Positions 42,152 to 50,855 of a DNA stretch of 64,000 nt are shown here, in pieces. How positions within the stretch are numbered: the first letter of the stretch is position 1; the number at the start of each line of letters is the position of its first letter. A model generated the notes under the pieces. It did no database searches and was not told the DNA's origin. It saw only the letters and a list, made by a program, of their open reading frames with translations. The translations under genes were made by a program, and so were the position numbers. Source of the stretch: Rhizobiales bacterium Y(2018) (GTDB lineage: Bacteria; Pseudomonadota; Alphaproteobacteria; Rhizobiales; Aestuariivirgaceae). Location of the stretch: the NCBI GenBank assembly GCA_005502925.1, contig SCPD01000005.1, forward strand, positions 1 to 64,000. Reading direction: 5' to 3'.

Positions 42152-42844
42152 TCAGCCGATGCGGTTTTCGAGATATCCGGCCCAGCGCCACTGCACGAGC
42201 TGGAAGGCCGAGACCAGGACGAAGGTCATGGCGAGATAGATCGCTGCGGCGGTCACATAGGGTTCGAACTGGATGTAGTAATTGAGCGTGATCATGCGCG
42301 CGACGCCGGTCGTCTCGAGCAAGGTCACCGTGCTCGCCAGCGATGTGGCATGCAGCATCATGATCATCTCATTGCCATAGAGCGGCAGCGAGCGGGTCAG
42401 CATGGCGGGGATCAGGATGCGCCGCGCCTGGGCCAAGGCCGACATGCCGAAAGCCCGCGCCGCCTCGATCTCTCCGATGGGAATGTGGCGCAAGCCACCG
42501 GCGAAGATTTCCGTGCTGTAGGCGGTGCTGTTGAGGACGAAGGCGATGAGGACACAGACCAGGGGGCTCGAGAGCCATGGCCAGATCACGCTCGCGCGCA
42601 CCAGCTCGAACTGAGCGAGGCCGAAATAGATGAGGAACAGCTGCACCAAGAGCGGCGTGCCGCGGAACACCAGCGTGTAGCCGAGAACCGCGTGACGTAT
42701 GGCAGTGACCCTGCTGTTGCGCAGAAAGGCGAGCGGCACGGCGAGACAGAACGAGATCGCCAGCGACGCGAAAGCGAGAAGCAGCGTCAGCTTCGCCCCT
42801 TGCGCATAGAGCCCGAGATTCTCCGCGATGATCCCCCAGTTCAC
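42152..42844 (-). CDS. polar amino acid ABC transporter permease (HisM/OccM-like)
   Basis: The protein has 230 residues and five to six hydrophobic helices. The HisMQ signature is present: NSTAYSTEIFAGGLRHIPIGEIEAARAFGM (EAA loop). GTG 42844 overlaps the preceding permease stop (GTGA). It forms a heterodimeric channel with the permease at 42841. Confidence 0.88.
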   Translation of the reverse strand: MNWGIIAENLGLYAQGAKLTLLLAFASLAISFCLAVPLAFLRNSRVTAIRHAVLGYTLVFRGTPLLVQLFLIYFGLAQFELVRASVIWPWLSSPLVCVLIAFVLNSTAYSTEIFAGGLRHIPIGEIEAARAFGMSALAQARRILIPAMLTRSLPLYGNEMIMMLHATSLASTVTLLETTGVARMITLNYYIQFEPYVTAAAIYLAMTFVLVSAFQLVQWRWAGYLENRIG

Positions 42845-43539
42845 GGCGCCAGCTCCCGGAGACCCGTCTCGAAGCGGCGCGCGATGAGCGCCAGCACGGC
42901 AAGCGACAGGATGGTGATGGAGAGGTAGAATGCCGCGGCGATCAGGTAGAAGGTGAAGGGCATGCCGGTCGCCTCGGCCGCGCCCTTGGCGCGGAACATC
43001 ACATCCTGCAGGCCGATCAGCGAGACGAGCGCCGTCGCCTTGGCGAGAACGAGCCAGTTGTTGGTGAAACCGGGCAGAGCGAGACGGACGAGATGCGGCA
43101 GGATGATGCGCGTGAACATGCGCCGGCGCGTCAGCCCATAGGCGACGGCTGCTTCGATCTGACCCTTCGGAATGTTCTGCAAGGCCGTCTTGAAGGTCTC
43201 GGTCATATAGGCGCCGAAGATCAGACCCAAGGCCGCGATGCCGGCCACGATCGGCGAGAACTCGATGCGCATGTCCCATCCCAAGGCATCGATTGCTTGA
43301 TTGAGCAGCGCCGGGACGCTGTAATAGACCAGCAGCATCACAACGAGATCCGGAATCCCGCGAACGATAAAAGTATAGACAGCCGCGGCGCGGCGCAGCG
43401 CCCGGCTGCGCGACAGCTTGGCGAAAGCGGCCAGAAGGCCCAGCACCGTGGCGAGGAGCAATGAGGCGAGGCCCAGCAGCAGGGTGATGGCCCCTGCCGC
43501 CAGGATCGTCGTCGCGAACTCGGCGACGACTCCGGTCAT
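42841..43539 (-). CDS. polar amino acid ABC transporter permease (HisQ/OccQ-like)
   Basis: The protein has 232 residues, a membrane protein with the EAA loop AYMTETFKTALQNIPKGQIEAAVAYGL. FIVRGIPDLVVMLLVYYS is the usual helix after the first loop. ATG 43539 overlaps the binding-protein stop by four bases. The pair of permeases and the binding protein resemble opine and arginine importers (Occ, Noc, Art). Confidence 0.88.
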   Translation of the reverse strand: MTGVVAEFATTILAAGAITLLLGLASLLLATVLGLLAAFAKLSRSRALRRAAAVYTFIVRGIPDLVVMLLVYYSVPALLNQAIDALGWDMRIEFSPIVAGIAALGLIFGAYMTETFKTALQNIPKGQIEAAVAYGLTRRRMFTRIILPHLVRLALPGFTNNWLVLAKATALVSLIGLQDVMFRAKGAAEATGMPFTFYLIAAAFYLSITILSLAVLALIARRFETGLRELAP

Positions 43540-44300
43540 TCGCCGAAATATTTCGCGTTGAGGGCCTTGAGCTGGCCGTTGTCGCGGATGATGGCGAGGC
43601 CCTTGTTCACCTCTTCGACAAGTTTGGTGTTCTTCTTGTTGATGGCGATGGCCACTCCTTCACCGAACTCCTTGGCGTCCTTGCCGGTATATTCGGGCCC
43701 GACGAGCTCATAGTCCTTGCCCGCCTCGCTCTTGAGGAAGCTGTGGATGATCTGGGCCTGATAGCTCATATGCAGGTCGGCGCGGCCGGCGGTGAGCTCG
43801 AGGTAAGGCGCGCTGCCGGTGTCGTAGCGCTTGATGACGGCTTCCGGAATGTGGCTGGTGACATAGGCGTCCATCGGCGTGCCGGTCTGGACCGCGATGG
43901 TCTTGCCCTTGAGGCCCTCGGGCGTGAATTCGAAGGACGATCCTTTCTTGGCGACGAAGCGGAAGATCGGATGATCGTAGATATCGCTGAAGGCGATCAC
44001 CTGCCGGCGCTTCTCGGTGACGGTGAGCTGCGAGATCAACGCATCATACTTGCCGTCGATGAGGCCTGGAATCATGCCGTCCCAGGCGGCATTGAAGATG
44101 TTGCAATCGAGCTTGGCCGCCGCGCAGACGGCTTCCATCAGCTCGACGTCATAGCCGATGAGCTTGCCGTTGGAATCGATGGATTCGAAGGGCGGGAATG
44201 TCGCGTCGGTGGCGATGTCGATCTTGTCCGCCGCCTGGGCGGCGCCAAAGGTGGCGGCCAGGATCACGGCGGCGCACAGGGATTTCAGGCTGGTCTTCAT
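43536..44300 (-). CDS. polar amino acid ABC transporter substrate-binding protein
   Basis: The protein has 254 residues with a signal peptide (MKTSLKSLCAAVILAATFGAA, cleavage after QAA). The family 3 solute-binding pattern is clear: IATDATFPPFESIDSNGKLIGYDVEL, WDGMIPGLIDGKYDALI, VQTGTPMDAYV. The ligand-binding Asp and Arg positions fit basic or opine-like amino acids. The frame extends upstream to 44480, but ATG 44300 fits the signal peptide. Confidence 0.9.
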   Translation of the reverse strand: MKTSLKSLCAAVILAATFGAAQAADKIDIATDATFPPFESIDSNGKLIGYDVELMEAVCAAAKLDCNIFNAAWDGMIPGLIDGKYDALISQLTVTEKRRQVIAFSDIYDHPIFRFVAKKGSSFEFTPEGLKGKTIAVQTGTPMDAYVTSHIPEAVIKRYDTGSAPYLELTAGRADLHMSYQAQIIHSFLKSEAGKDYELVGPEYTGKDAKEFGEGVAIAINKKNTKLVEEVNKGLAIIRDNGQLKALNAKYFGE

Positions 44301-44331
44301 GGTTCGTCCTCCGGGGTTGATTTTCGTATGT

Positions 44332-45102
44332 TCAGTGCGTGAGCCGTCCAGCCAGGAACTGCTGCAGCCGCGCACTGGCCGGCCGGGCGAACAGCGCTTC
44401 CGGCTCGCCCTCTTCTTCGACGCGTCCCTGGTGAAGAAAGACGACGCGGCTCGAGGCATGGCGCGCGAAGGCCATTTCATGCGTCACCACCACCATCGTG
44501 CGCCCTTCCTCGGCGAGTGCTTGCATGACGCGCAGGACCTCGCTGACGAGCTCGGGATCGAGCGCCGAGGTCGGCTCGTCGAAGAGCATCACATCGGGAT
44601 TCATGCTGAGGGCGCGGGCGATCGCCACACGCTGCTGCTGGCCGCCTGACAGATGCGCGGGATATTTGCCGAGCACGTCGTTGGTGAGGCCGACTTTCGC
44701 CAGATTGGCCCTGGCGCGCTCGACCGCTTCCTTGCGGCTGAGGCCGAGCACACTGATCGGTGCCTCGGTGACATTCGACAGGACCGACATATGCGACCAC
44801 AGGCAGAAATTCTGGAACACCATCGCGAGCTTGCCGCGCAGGCGCCGCAACTGGTCGCGGTCGGCGGCCCTCAGCAGCCCGTCACGGTCCCGCACCGTCT
44901 TCAGCACCTCGCCAGCGATGGCCACTTCGCCACTGGCCGGACGCTCGAGGAAATTGATGCAGCGGAGCAAGGTGCTCTTGCCGGAGCCGCTCGCACCGAT
45001 GACACTGACGACGTCGCCCGCCTTCGCCTGGAGCGAAATGCCCTTCAGCACGTCCTGCGCGCCATAGGATTTGTGGATGTCCGTCACGCTGAGTTTCAGC
45101 AT
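44332..45102 (-). CDS. polar amino acid ABC transporter ATP-binding protein (HisP-like)
   Basis: The protein has 256 residues. Walker [10 protein letters not shown] (36-44), signature [15 protein letters not shown], Walker [16 protein letters not shown] and switch VTHEMAF are complete, typical of HisP/GlnQ. It is the first gene of the importer-ureohydrolase operon, downstream of the LysR gene at 45329 and a two-hairpin repeat. A LysR-controlled promoter probably lies at 45103-45206. Confidence 0.9.
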   Translation of the reverse strand: MLKLSVTDIHKSYGAQDVLKGISLQAKAGDVVSVIGASGSGKSTLLRCINFLERPASGEVAIAGEVLKTVRDRDGLLRAADRDQLRRLRGKLAMVFQNFCLWSHMSVLSNVTEAPISVLGLSRKEAVERARANLAKVGLTNDVLGKYPAHLSGGQQQRVAIARALSMNPDVMLFDEPTSALDPELVSEVLRVMQALAEEGRTMVVVTHEMAFARHASSRVVFLHQGRVEEEGEPEALFARPASARLQQFLAGRLTH

Positions 45103-45206
45103 TGTCCCCTGCTTTGCTCAGCTTCTTATGGACAGGAGGCCGTCCGGTGCAAATGACGAATCATCACCCAACACATGACGAGAGATCATGTATCGCGCAC
45201 GTCTTT
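45103..45206. other. promoter region of the amino acid transporter operon
   Basis: The stretch lies between the HisP-like start and the repeat. It contains two ATGACGA direct repeats (about 45154 and 45176) and several AT steps but no clear consensus promoter or T-N11-A palindrome. Confidence 0.3.
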
Positions 45207-45331
45207 AGAGCCCTTCCCGTTTTGATCGAATCGTTCCGATTCGATCAAAACGGGTAAAAGGGCTCGAAAACATATAATCTGGAGCGCTTCCTTATCGCCA
45301 AAGTCGAGCAACTTTGGCGGGAAGCGCTCTA
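45207..45331 (+). repeat. two-hairpin intergenic repeat, copy D (divergent sequence)
   Basis: Hairpin 1: outer GAGCCC/GGGCTC (45208-45213, 45260-45265) and perfect 18-base inner arms (45216-45233 and 45237-45254), then TAAAA before the outer arm as in copies A and C. Hairpin 2: AGCGCTTCC/GGAAGCGCT (45283-45291, 45320-45328) with an inner CGCCAAAGT/ACTTTGGCG. The right end CTAG supplies the stop codon of the LysR gene. Confidence 0.7.
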
Positions 45332-46249
45332 GGGAAGCGTTTCCCACGCGGCGTTGCGGCCGAAGCGCGCCAGGAGCCAGCGCAGGAACAGGCGCGAGGC
45401 CGAGCGCGACAGGCTGGCCGGGTTGCAGACCACGTGCCAGCCGCCGAAGGCGTCGATGGCGAAGGGGAATGGCTTGATCAGAAGGCCGCGCTTCAGATCG
45501 GAGCCCGAGAGCGTGTCGCTCACCAGGGCGACGCCGGTTCCGTTGACCGCGAGATCGATCGCCATGCCGAGATCGCTGCAATAGAGATGGCGCATCTCCA
45601 GCTCGAGGCCGGGCGTGCCCGCCTCCAGGAACCATCGCCGCCATTCCGAACCGTCATCCCGGTGCAGCAGCATGGTGTGGCGAAGATCGGCGGGCTGAGT
45701 GATCGGTCCACCGATCCGCTCGAAGACGATGGGGCTGCAGACCGGCGTGACATTGACATGCGCCAGGAGCGCCGACCAGCGCTCGGGCCAGCCACCCGAT
45801 CCGAAGGAGATGCCGATGTCGATGTCGCTCAGCTGATGGACGCGCTCGTTTTCGACGAGACGCACATGGCATTCGACCGAGGGATGGTCGAGGCAGAATT
45901 CGTTGAGATTGCGGGCGAGCCATGTGCTGGCGAACATCGGCGGACAGGCGATGTCGAGCCGACCGCCGACCTGATCGGCCTCGGCGAGGCGCATGGCGGC
46001 GGCGAAAACATCTTGCAGGGCGGTCGAAACGACATTGGCGAAGGCGCGGCCGGCATCGGTCAGGACGACGCCTCTGCCGACCTTCATGAAAAGGTCGCAG
46101 CCGAGCGCCTCTTCGAGACGGCGGATCTGATGGCTGACGGCGCTGTCGGTCAGATTGAGCTCGACCGCGGCTTTCGCCAGGCTCTGATGCCGCGCCGCCG
46201 CCGCGAAGGTCCGCAAGGTCGGCAGCGGCAGGTTATGCAGATCGACCAC
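45329..46249 (-). CDS. LysR-type regulator (GcvA-like)
   Basis: The protein has 306 residues. The HTH (QSLAKAAVELNLTDSAVSHQIRRLEEALG) is of the GcvA/AmpR branch, followed by a substrate-binding-like effector domain. It lies on the same strand upstream of the amino acid importer operon and is its likely regulator. GTG 46249 is the best start available. The stop codon TAG falls inside the end of repeat D, so the C terminus was probably set by insertion of that repeat. Confidence 0.85.
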   Translation of the reverse strand: MVDLHNLPLPTLRTFAAAARHQSLAKAAVELNLTDSAVSHQIRRLEEALGCDLFMKVGRGVVLTDAGRAFANVVSTALQDVFAAAMRLAEADQVGGRLDIACPPMFASTWLARNLNEFCLDHPSVECHVRLVENERVHQLSDIDIGISFGSGGWPERWSALLAHVNVTPVCSPIVFERIGGPITQPADLRHTMLLHRDDGSEWRRWFLEAGTPGLELEMRHLYCSDLGMAIDLAVNGTGVALVSDTLSGSDLKRGLLIKPFPFAIDAFGGWHVVCNPASLSRSASRLFLRWLLARFGRNAAWETLP

Positions 46250-46276
46250 TGCCCCGCCCGCGCTCTGTCATCATGA

Positions 46277-46813
46277 CTATGCCTTGGCCACCTTCGCCCG
46301 CTCGATCGCCTCGACGATCATCTGCTCGGCGGCAGCCGCGTCGCCCCAGCCCTTGACCTTGACCCACTTGCCGGTCTCCAGGTCCTTATAGTGCTCGAAG
46401 AAATGCTGGATCTGCTGGAGGGTGATCTCGGGCAGGTCGGTGTAGTTATGCACATTCTCATAGCGCCTTGTGAGCCGGGGCACCGGCACGGCGATGATCT
46501 TCTCATCGCCCCCCGCCTCGTCCTGCATGAAGAGGACGCCGACCGGGCGCACGGAAACCAAGGCGCCCGGCACGATGCCGCGCTGATTGGCGATCAGCAC
46601 GTCGCACGGGTCGCCGTCGAGCGACAAAGTATGCGGGATGAAGCCGTAATTGCCGGGATACCGCATCGACGTATAGAGGAAACGGTCGACCACCAGCGTG
46701 CCCGCCGCCTTGTCCATCTCATATTTGATGGGTTCGCCGCCGACCGGCACCTCGACAATGACATTCACCTCCTTGGGTGGATTCTTGCCGATCGATATGG
46801 CATCTATACGCAT
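46277..46813 (-). CDS. ppa: inorganic pyrophosphatase
   Basis: The protein has 178 residues, a family I soluble pyrophosphatase. The signature DGDPCDVL (66-73) contains the catalytic Asp residues; [12 protein letters not shown] and KVKGWGD are conserved. It hydrolyses pyrophosphate to drive biosynthesis in the cytoplasm. Confidence 0.95.
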   Translation of the reverse strand: MRIDAISIGKNPPKEVNVIVEVPVGGEPIKYEMDKAAGTLVVDRFLYTSMRYPGNYGFIPHTLSLDGDPCDVLIANQRGIVPGALVSVRPVGVLFMQDEAGGDEKIIAVPVPRLTRRYENVHNYTDLPEITLQQIQHFFEHYKDLETGKWVKVKGWGDAAAAEQMIVEAIERAKVAKA

Positions 46814-46855
46814 GGAGAGGCACCTCTAGAAAACGTCAGTTGAGGCCTTCTTTGC

Positions 46856-47461
46856 ATGAAAAGCCATCTCTTTCCAATAGCCCTGACGGTCTTCGCCTCT
46901 GCCGCGACGGCACAGGAAAATACCAGTATTTACAGCGACTTGAACCTCAAGAAGTGCGAGCAGCTGGCCTTGTTCGAGGATGAGGGCGAGGGCGGTGAAT
47001 GGCTGTGCAAGGGCATTAAGGACTTCGACGTCCGCGTCTGGGAGGGTGACCTCCGGAGCTTTGTCGGCTTCGGTAAAGAAGCGCCTGCGCAATGCGCCGC
47101 GATGCAGACTTTCGGCGCCTTCAATTCCCTGGGACCGCGGGTCGAATGGCGACTGAAGGACGGGCGGCCCTTCGCTACCATCCTGCGCTGGTTCACGGAA
47201 TCGAGTGCTGACGAGGGCGCGCCCGTCAAGCAGAACTGGCTTGTGGTGAGCAAGCTCGACGGCAAGACCGCCTGCCACATCGCCTATGTCGACACCAAAT
47301 ACACCGAGGCCAATGAAGTCGCCCGCCAGCGCGCCGATGAGCGTGCCGCCACTTTCGACTGCGCCAAGGACATGCCGGAGATTTTTTCCGCGCGCGGCGG
47401 CAGCGCCACCGACTATGCCAGCGGCATGCCCTGCCCCGGCGGGCCTTATCGGGAAGAATAA
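46856..47461 (+). CDS. exported protein of unknown function
   Basis: The protein has 201 residues with a signal peptide (MKSHLFPIALTVFASAATA). Six Cys in the mature part (KKCEQL, WLCKGI, AQCAAM, TACHIA, FDCAKD, MPCPGG) could form disulphides. WRLKDGRPFATILRWF looks like a beta-sheet domain. It resembles conserved hypothetical proteins of rhizobia. It is divergent from ppa with 42 bases between. Confidence 0.65.
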   Translation: MKSHLFPIALTVFASAATAQENTSIYSDLNLKKCEQLALFEDEGEGGEWLCKGIKDFDVRVWEGDLRSFVGFGKEAPAQCAAMQTFGAFNSLGPRVEWRLKDGRPFATILRWFTESSADEGAPVKQNWLVVSKLDGKTACHIAYVDTKYTEANEVARQRADERAATFDCAKDMPEIFSARGGSATDYASGMPCPGGPYREE

Positions 47462-47473
47462 CGCCACACGACC

Positions 47474-47574
47474 GTCATCCTGGCGCAAGCCGGGATCCAA
47501 TCAATAAGATCGATCTGGGCAGTGCTGCATATGCGGAAAGAATTTAATGGGTCCCGACTTTCGTCGGGATGACG
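47474..47574. repeat. inverted repeat of the GTCATCC type
   Basis: GTCATCC with CGGGATCC (47474-47498) faces GGTCCC and GGGATGAC (47550-47573). The right half alone folds as TCCCGAC-TTTC-GTCGGGA (47552-47569). The ends GTCATCC/GGATGAC are a common alphaproteobacterial palindromic element. It lies between convergent genes and may terminate either. Confidence 0.6.
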
Positions 47575-47589
47575 AATTGATTTAGGGCA

Positions 47590-47862
47590 TCAACTGCGCT
47601 TCGTGTGATGGATCGTCTCGCGTAGAGCCCGCCTCAGGCCATGGATCTGGTCGAGAAGATTGAGGATCACGTCGATGCCGTCGTCATTGACGCCCATATT
47701 CTGCTTCAGGTCGCAGATGAGATCGCAGCGCGCCTGATGCGCCTCCGACAGAGGCTCGCCGATCGCGTCCTCCTCGATTGAGATCCAGCCAGCCGCCACC
47801 CATTCGCGCAAAGTATCCTCGTCGTAACGGGCAGCGAAGACGATCGTGGTTTTCTGAGCCAT
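47590..47862 (-). CDS. cbpM: chaperone modulator CbpM
   Basis: The protein has 90 residues. TLREWVAAGWISIEE and HQARCDLICDLKQNMGVNDDGIDVILNLLDQIHGLRRAL match CbpM (MerR-like fold), which binds the J domain of CbpA and blocks its action with DnaK. It is encoded one base after the cbpA stop. Confidence 0.85.
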   Translation of the reverse strand: MAQKTTIVFAARYDEDTLREWVAAGWISIEEDAIGEPLSEAHQARCDLICDLKQNMGVNDDGIDVILNLLDQIHGLRRALRETIHHTKRS

Positions 47863-47863
47863 C

Positions 47864-48769
47864 TCACACCCCCATCGCCCGGCGCGGATCTTGAGCTTTG
47901 TCCTTGCTCCAGCGCGCGATGAATTCCTCGAGTTCGGGATCTGGTTTTTCCGGCAGCATCACTTTCAGCGTCACATACTGATCGCCCGTGCCGCCGCCGG
48001 CCTTGGCGACGCCCTTGCCCTTGAGGCGCAGCACCGTGCCGCTATTGGCGCCCTTCGGGATGTTCAGCATGACGTCGCCTGAAGGCGTCGGAGTCTTGAC
48101 CTTGCCGCCTAGCACCGCTTCGGCGAGCGAGACCGGCAGCTCGATGCGGATATCGTCATTGTCGCGGGTGAAGAACGGATGCGGGCGCACCTCGATCTCG
48201 ATCAAGGCGTCGCCGGACTCGCCGCCATTATAGCCGGGCCGGCCCTTGCCCTTGAGGCGCAGGATCTGCCCGTCGCGCGTGCCGGGCGGAATGGTGACGG
48301 TGATCTCGGACCCGTCGGGCAGCGCCAGCTGCGGCTTGGCGCCATTGACGGCGCTCAGAAAATCGACGGCCAGGTGATAACGCACGTCGCCGCCGCGCAT
48401 CTTCATCTTGGCGCCGCGCCGGCCGAAGATCTCCGACAGCACGTCTTCGTCGCCGAAATCGGCATAACCCTGCTCGAAGCCCTGCCCGCCGGCCTGGCCG
48501 CTTTCGGCGAAATCACGGTAATAACGCCGCTGCGGCTGTGGTTTCTCGGCCCCCGAGGCGTCGATCTCGCCGCGATCATAGCGGGCGCGCTTTTCGGCAT
48601 CGCCCAGGAGATCATAGGCAATGGACACATCCTTGAACTTGTCCTCGGCACTCTTGTCGCCGGGATTGAGATCGGGATGGTGTTTCTTGGCGAGGCGGCG
48701 ATAGGCCTTCTGGATATCATCCGCGGAGGCGTTCTTGCTGACGCCCAGGATTTCATAGGGGTCGGTCAT
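47864..48769 (-). CDS. cbpA: DnaJ-class co-chaperone CbpA
   Basis: The protein has 301 residues. The J domain (1-70) carries His31-Pro32-Asp33 in KKHHPDLNPGD; there is no Cys-rich zinc domain, as in CbpA. The C-terminal peptide-binding domains include PDGSEITVTIPPGTRDGQILRLKGKG and VMLNIPKGANSGTVLRLKGKG. It stimulates DnaK and is paired with cbpM. Confidence 0.9.
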   Translation of the reverse strand: MTDPYEILGVSKNASADDIQKAYRRLAKKHHPDLNPGDKSAEDKFKDVSIAYDLLGDAEKRARYDRGEIDASGAEKPQPQRRYYRDFAESGQAGGQGFEQGYADFGDEDVLSEIFGRRGAKMKMRGGDVRYHLAVDFLSAVNGAKPQLALPDGSEITVTIPPGTRDGQILRLKGKGRPGYNGGESGDALIEIEVRPHPFFTRDNDDIRIELPVSLAEAVLGGKVKTPTPSGDVMLNIPKGANSGTVLRLKGKGVAKAGGGTGDQYVTLKVMLPEKPDPELEEFIARWSKDKAQDPRRAMGV

Positions 48770-48816
48770 GCCGGAAATGTAGCGATGTTCCGGCAGATCG
48801 ACAACAATGGGTTAAG

Positions 48817-50649
48817 TTACGCCGCGCTCTCGGCTTCCTTGGCGCGGCTGGCACGCTTGCGCTCATGCGGGTCGAGCAGCGTCTTGCGCAGACGAATCGA
48901 CTGCGGCGTCACCTCGACGAGTTCATCCTCGCCGACATAGGCCAGCGCCTTTTCCAGCGTCATGCGGATCGGCGGGATGAGCAGCAAGGCATCATCCTTG
49001 CCGGAGGCGCGAACGTTGGTGAGCTTCTTGCCCTTGAGCACATTGAGCTCCAAGTCATTGCCGCGCGTGTGCTCGCCGATGATCATGCCGGCATAGACTT
49101 TCATACCCGGATCGATGAACATCGGGCCGCGGTCCTGCAGGTTGAAAATCGCATAGGCGACCGCCTCGCCATCGCCATTGGAGATGAGGGCGCCGGTATG
49201 GCGGCCCGGAATCTCACCGACATGCGGCGCGTAATCATGGAAGAGGCGATTCATGATCGCGGTGCCGCGCGTATCGGACAGAAGCTCCGACTGATAGCCG
49301 ATGAGGCCACGGGTCGGCGCATGGAACATGATGCGCTGGCGCCCGGCGCCTGACGGACGCATGTCCTTCATCTCGGCGCGGCGCTCGGAAAGTTTCTGCA
49401 CCACGATGCCGGTGAAATTCTCATCGACGTCGACGATCACTTCCTCGATCGGCTCGAGCCTCTGGCCGGTCTCTTCGTCGGTGCGGAACACCACGCGCGG
49501 CCGGCCGACGGTCAGTTCGAAGCCTTCACGCCGCATCGTCTCGATCAGGATGCCGAGCTGCAATTCGCCGCGGCCCGCAACCTCGAAAGCATCGGTTTCA
49601 TTGATCGACGCCGTCACGCGCAAGGCGACATTGCCCTCGGCCTCGCGGAACAGGCGATCGCGGATGACGCGGCTCTGCACCTTGTCGCCTTCCTTGCCGG
49701 CGAGCGGCCCGTCATTGATGCGGAAAGTCATGGTCAGGGTCGGCGGATCGATCGGTTGCGCCTTGATGGGTTCGCTCACCGCGACGTCGCAGATCGTGTC
49801 GGCCACCGTGGCCTGGGTCAGTCCGGCAATGGCGACGATGTCGCCGGCCTGGACTTCATCCACCGGCTGGCGTTCGAGCCCGCGGAAGGCCAGCACTTTC
49901 GAGATGCGGCCCTGCTCGACGAGCTTTCCATCACGCGCCAGCGCCTTGGCGGCCTGGTTCGACTTGACGGACCCTGAGCGGATACGCCCGGTGAGGACGC
50001 GGCCAAGGAACGGATTGGCCTCGATGGTCGTCACCAGCATGCGGAACGGGCCTTCTTCGACGACCGGCGGCGCCACATGGCGGACCACCAGGTCGAACAG
50101 AGGCGCCATCGAATCCTGCGGACCTTCCGGCTTATCGGCCATCCAGCCCTGCTTGGTGGACCCGTAGAGAATGGGGAAATCGAGCTGCTCGTCGCTTGCA
50201 TCGAGAGCCGCGAACAGATCGAACACCTCATTGACCACTTCCACGTGACGCTGGTCGGGACGGTCGATCTTGTTGATGGCGACGATCGGCTTGAGGCCGA
50301 TCTTGAGCGCTTTCTGCAGCACGAACTTGGTCTGCGGCATCGGGCCTTCGGCGGCATCGACGAGGAGGACGGCGCCGTCCACCATATTGAGGATGCGCTC
50401 GACCTCACCGCCGAAATCGGCGTGGCCTGGCGTATCGACGATGTTGATGCGGGTGTCCTTCCAGACGAGCGAGGTCACCTTGGCGAGGATGGTGATGCCG
50501 CGCTCTCTTTCGAGATCGTTCGAGTCCATGGCCCGCTCGGCGACCTTCTGATTGTCGCGGAAGGCGCCCGACTGGGCGAGGAGCCGGTCGATCATGGTGG
50601 TTTTGCCATGGTCGACATGGGCGATGATGGCGATATTGCGCAGTTTCAT
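48817..50649 (-). CDS. typA: ribosome-associated GTPase TypA/BipA
   Basis: The protein has 610 residues. G1 [15 protein letters not shown] (10-24), G3 [16 protein letters not shown] and G4 NKIDRPDQR are complete; domains II, V and a BipA-specific C-terminal domain follow ([23 protein letters not shown]). It binds the 70S ribosome and influences assembly at low temperature. The basic C terminus ([15 protein letters not shown]) is usual. Confidence 0.95.
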   Translation of the reverse strand: MKLRNIAIIAHVDHGKTTMIDRLLAQSGAFRDNQKVAERAMDSNDLERERGITILAKVTSLVWKDTRINIVDTPGHADFGGEVERILNMVDGAVLLVDAAEGPMPQTKFVLQKALKIGLKPIVAINKIDRPDQRHVEVVNEVFDLFAALDASDEQLDFPILYGSTKQGWMADKPEGPQDSMAPLFDLVVRHVAPPVVEEGPFRMLVTTIEANPFLGRVLTGRIRSGSVKSNQAAKALARDGKLVEQGRISKVLAFRGLERQPVDEVQAGDIVAIAGLTQATVADTICDVAVSEPIKAQPIDPPTLTMTFRINDGPLAGKEGDKVQSRVIRDRLFREAEGNVALRVTASINETDAFEVAGRGELQLGILIETMRREGFELTVGRPRVVFRTDEETGQRLEPIEEVIVDVDENFTGIVVQKLSERRAEMKDMRPSGAGRQRIMFHAPTRGLIGYQSELLSDTRGTAIMNRLFHDYAPHVGEIPGRHTGALISNGDGEAVAYAIFNLQDRGPMFIDPGMKVYAGMIIGEHTRGNDLELNVLKGKKLTNVRASGKDDALLLIPPIRMTLEKALAYVGEDELVEVTPQSIRLRKTLLDPHERKRASRAKEAESAA

Positions 50650-50855
50650 GGCGCGCTGACTTTCCAGAAAAAATCTGTCACAGCCACATTGACCTTAGGA
50701 GACCCCCAAAGCCCGAAACATGGCCAATTTCGATAGAGAAGAGCGGGATCTGCGCGAAAACCTGTCCGTTTCCGCCCTCCTGCCCTGGATTCGGGCCGGG
50801 GCTTAGCACGGTCCTGGCTTCAAAGCGAGCCCATTTTCGGGGCATTTTCGGGGCG
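50650..50855. other. intergenic region, typA upstream
   Basis: The region contains the probable typA promoter on the minus strand, with TTGACC-like bases near 50692, and a direct repeat ATTTTCGGGGC (50831 and 50842) near the permease stop. A 28-codon frame at 50720 has no ribosome site and is not called. Confidence 0.3.

Noticed and set aside
50720-50805. 28-codon frame upstream of typA
   Set aside because: No ribosome site in range and no support beyond an open frame.
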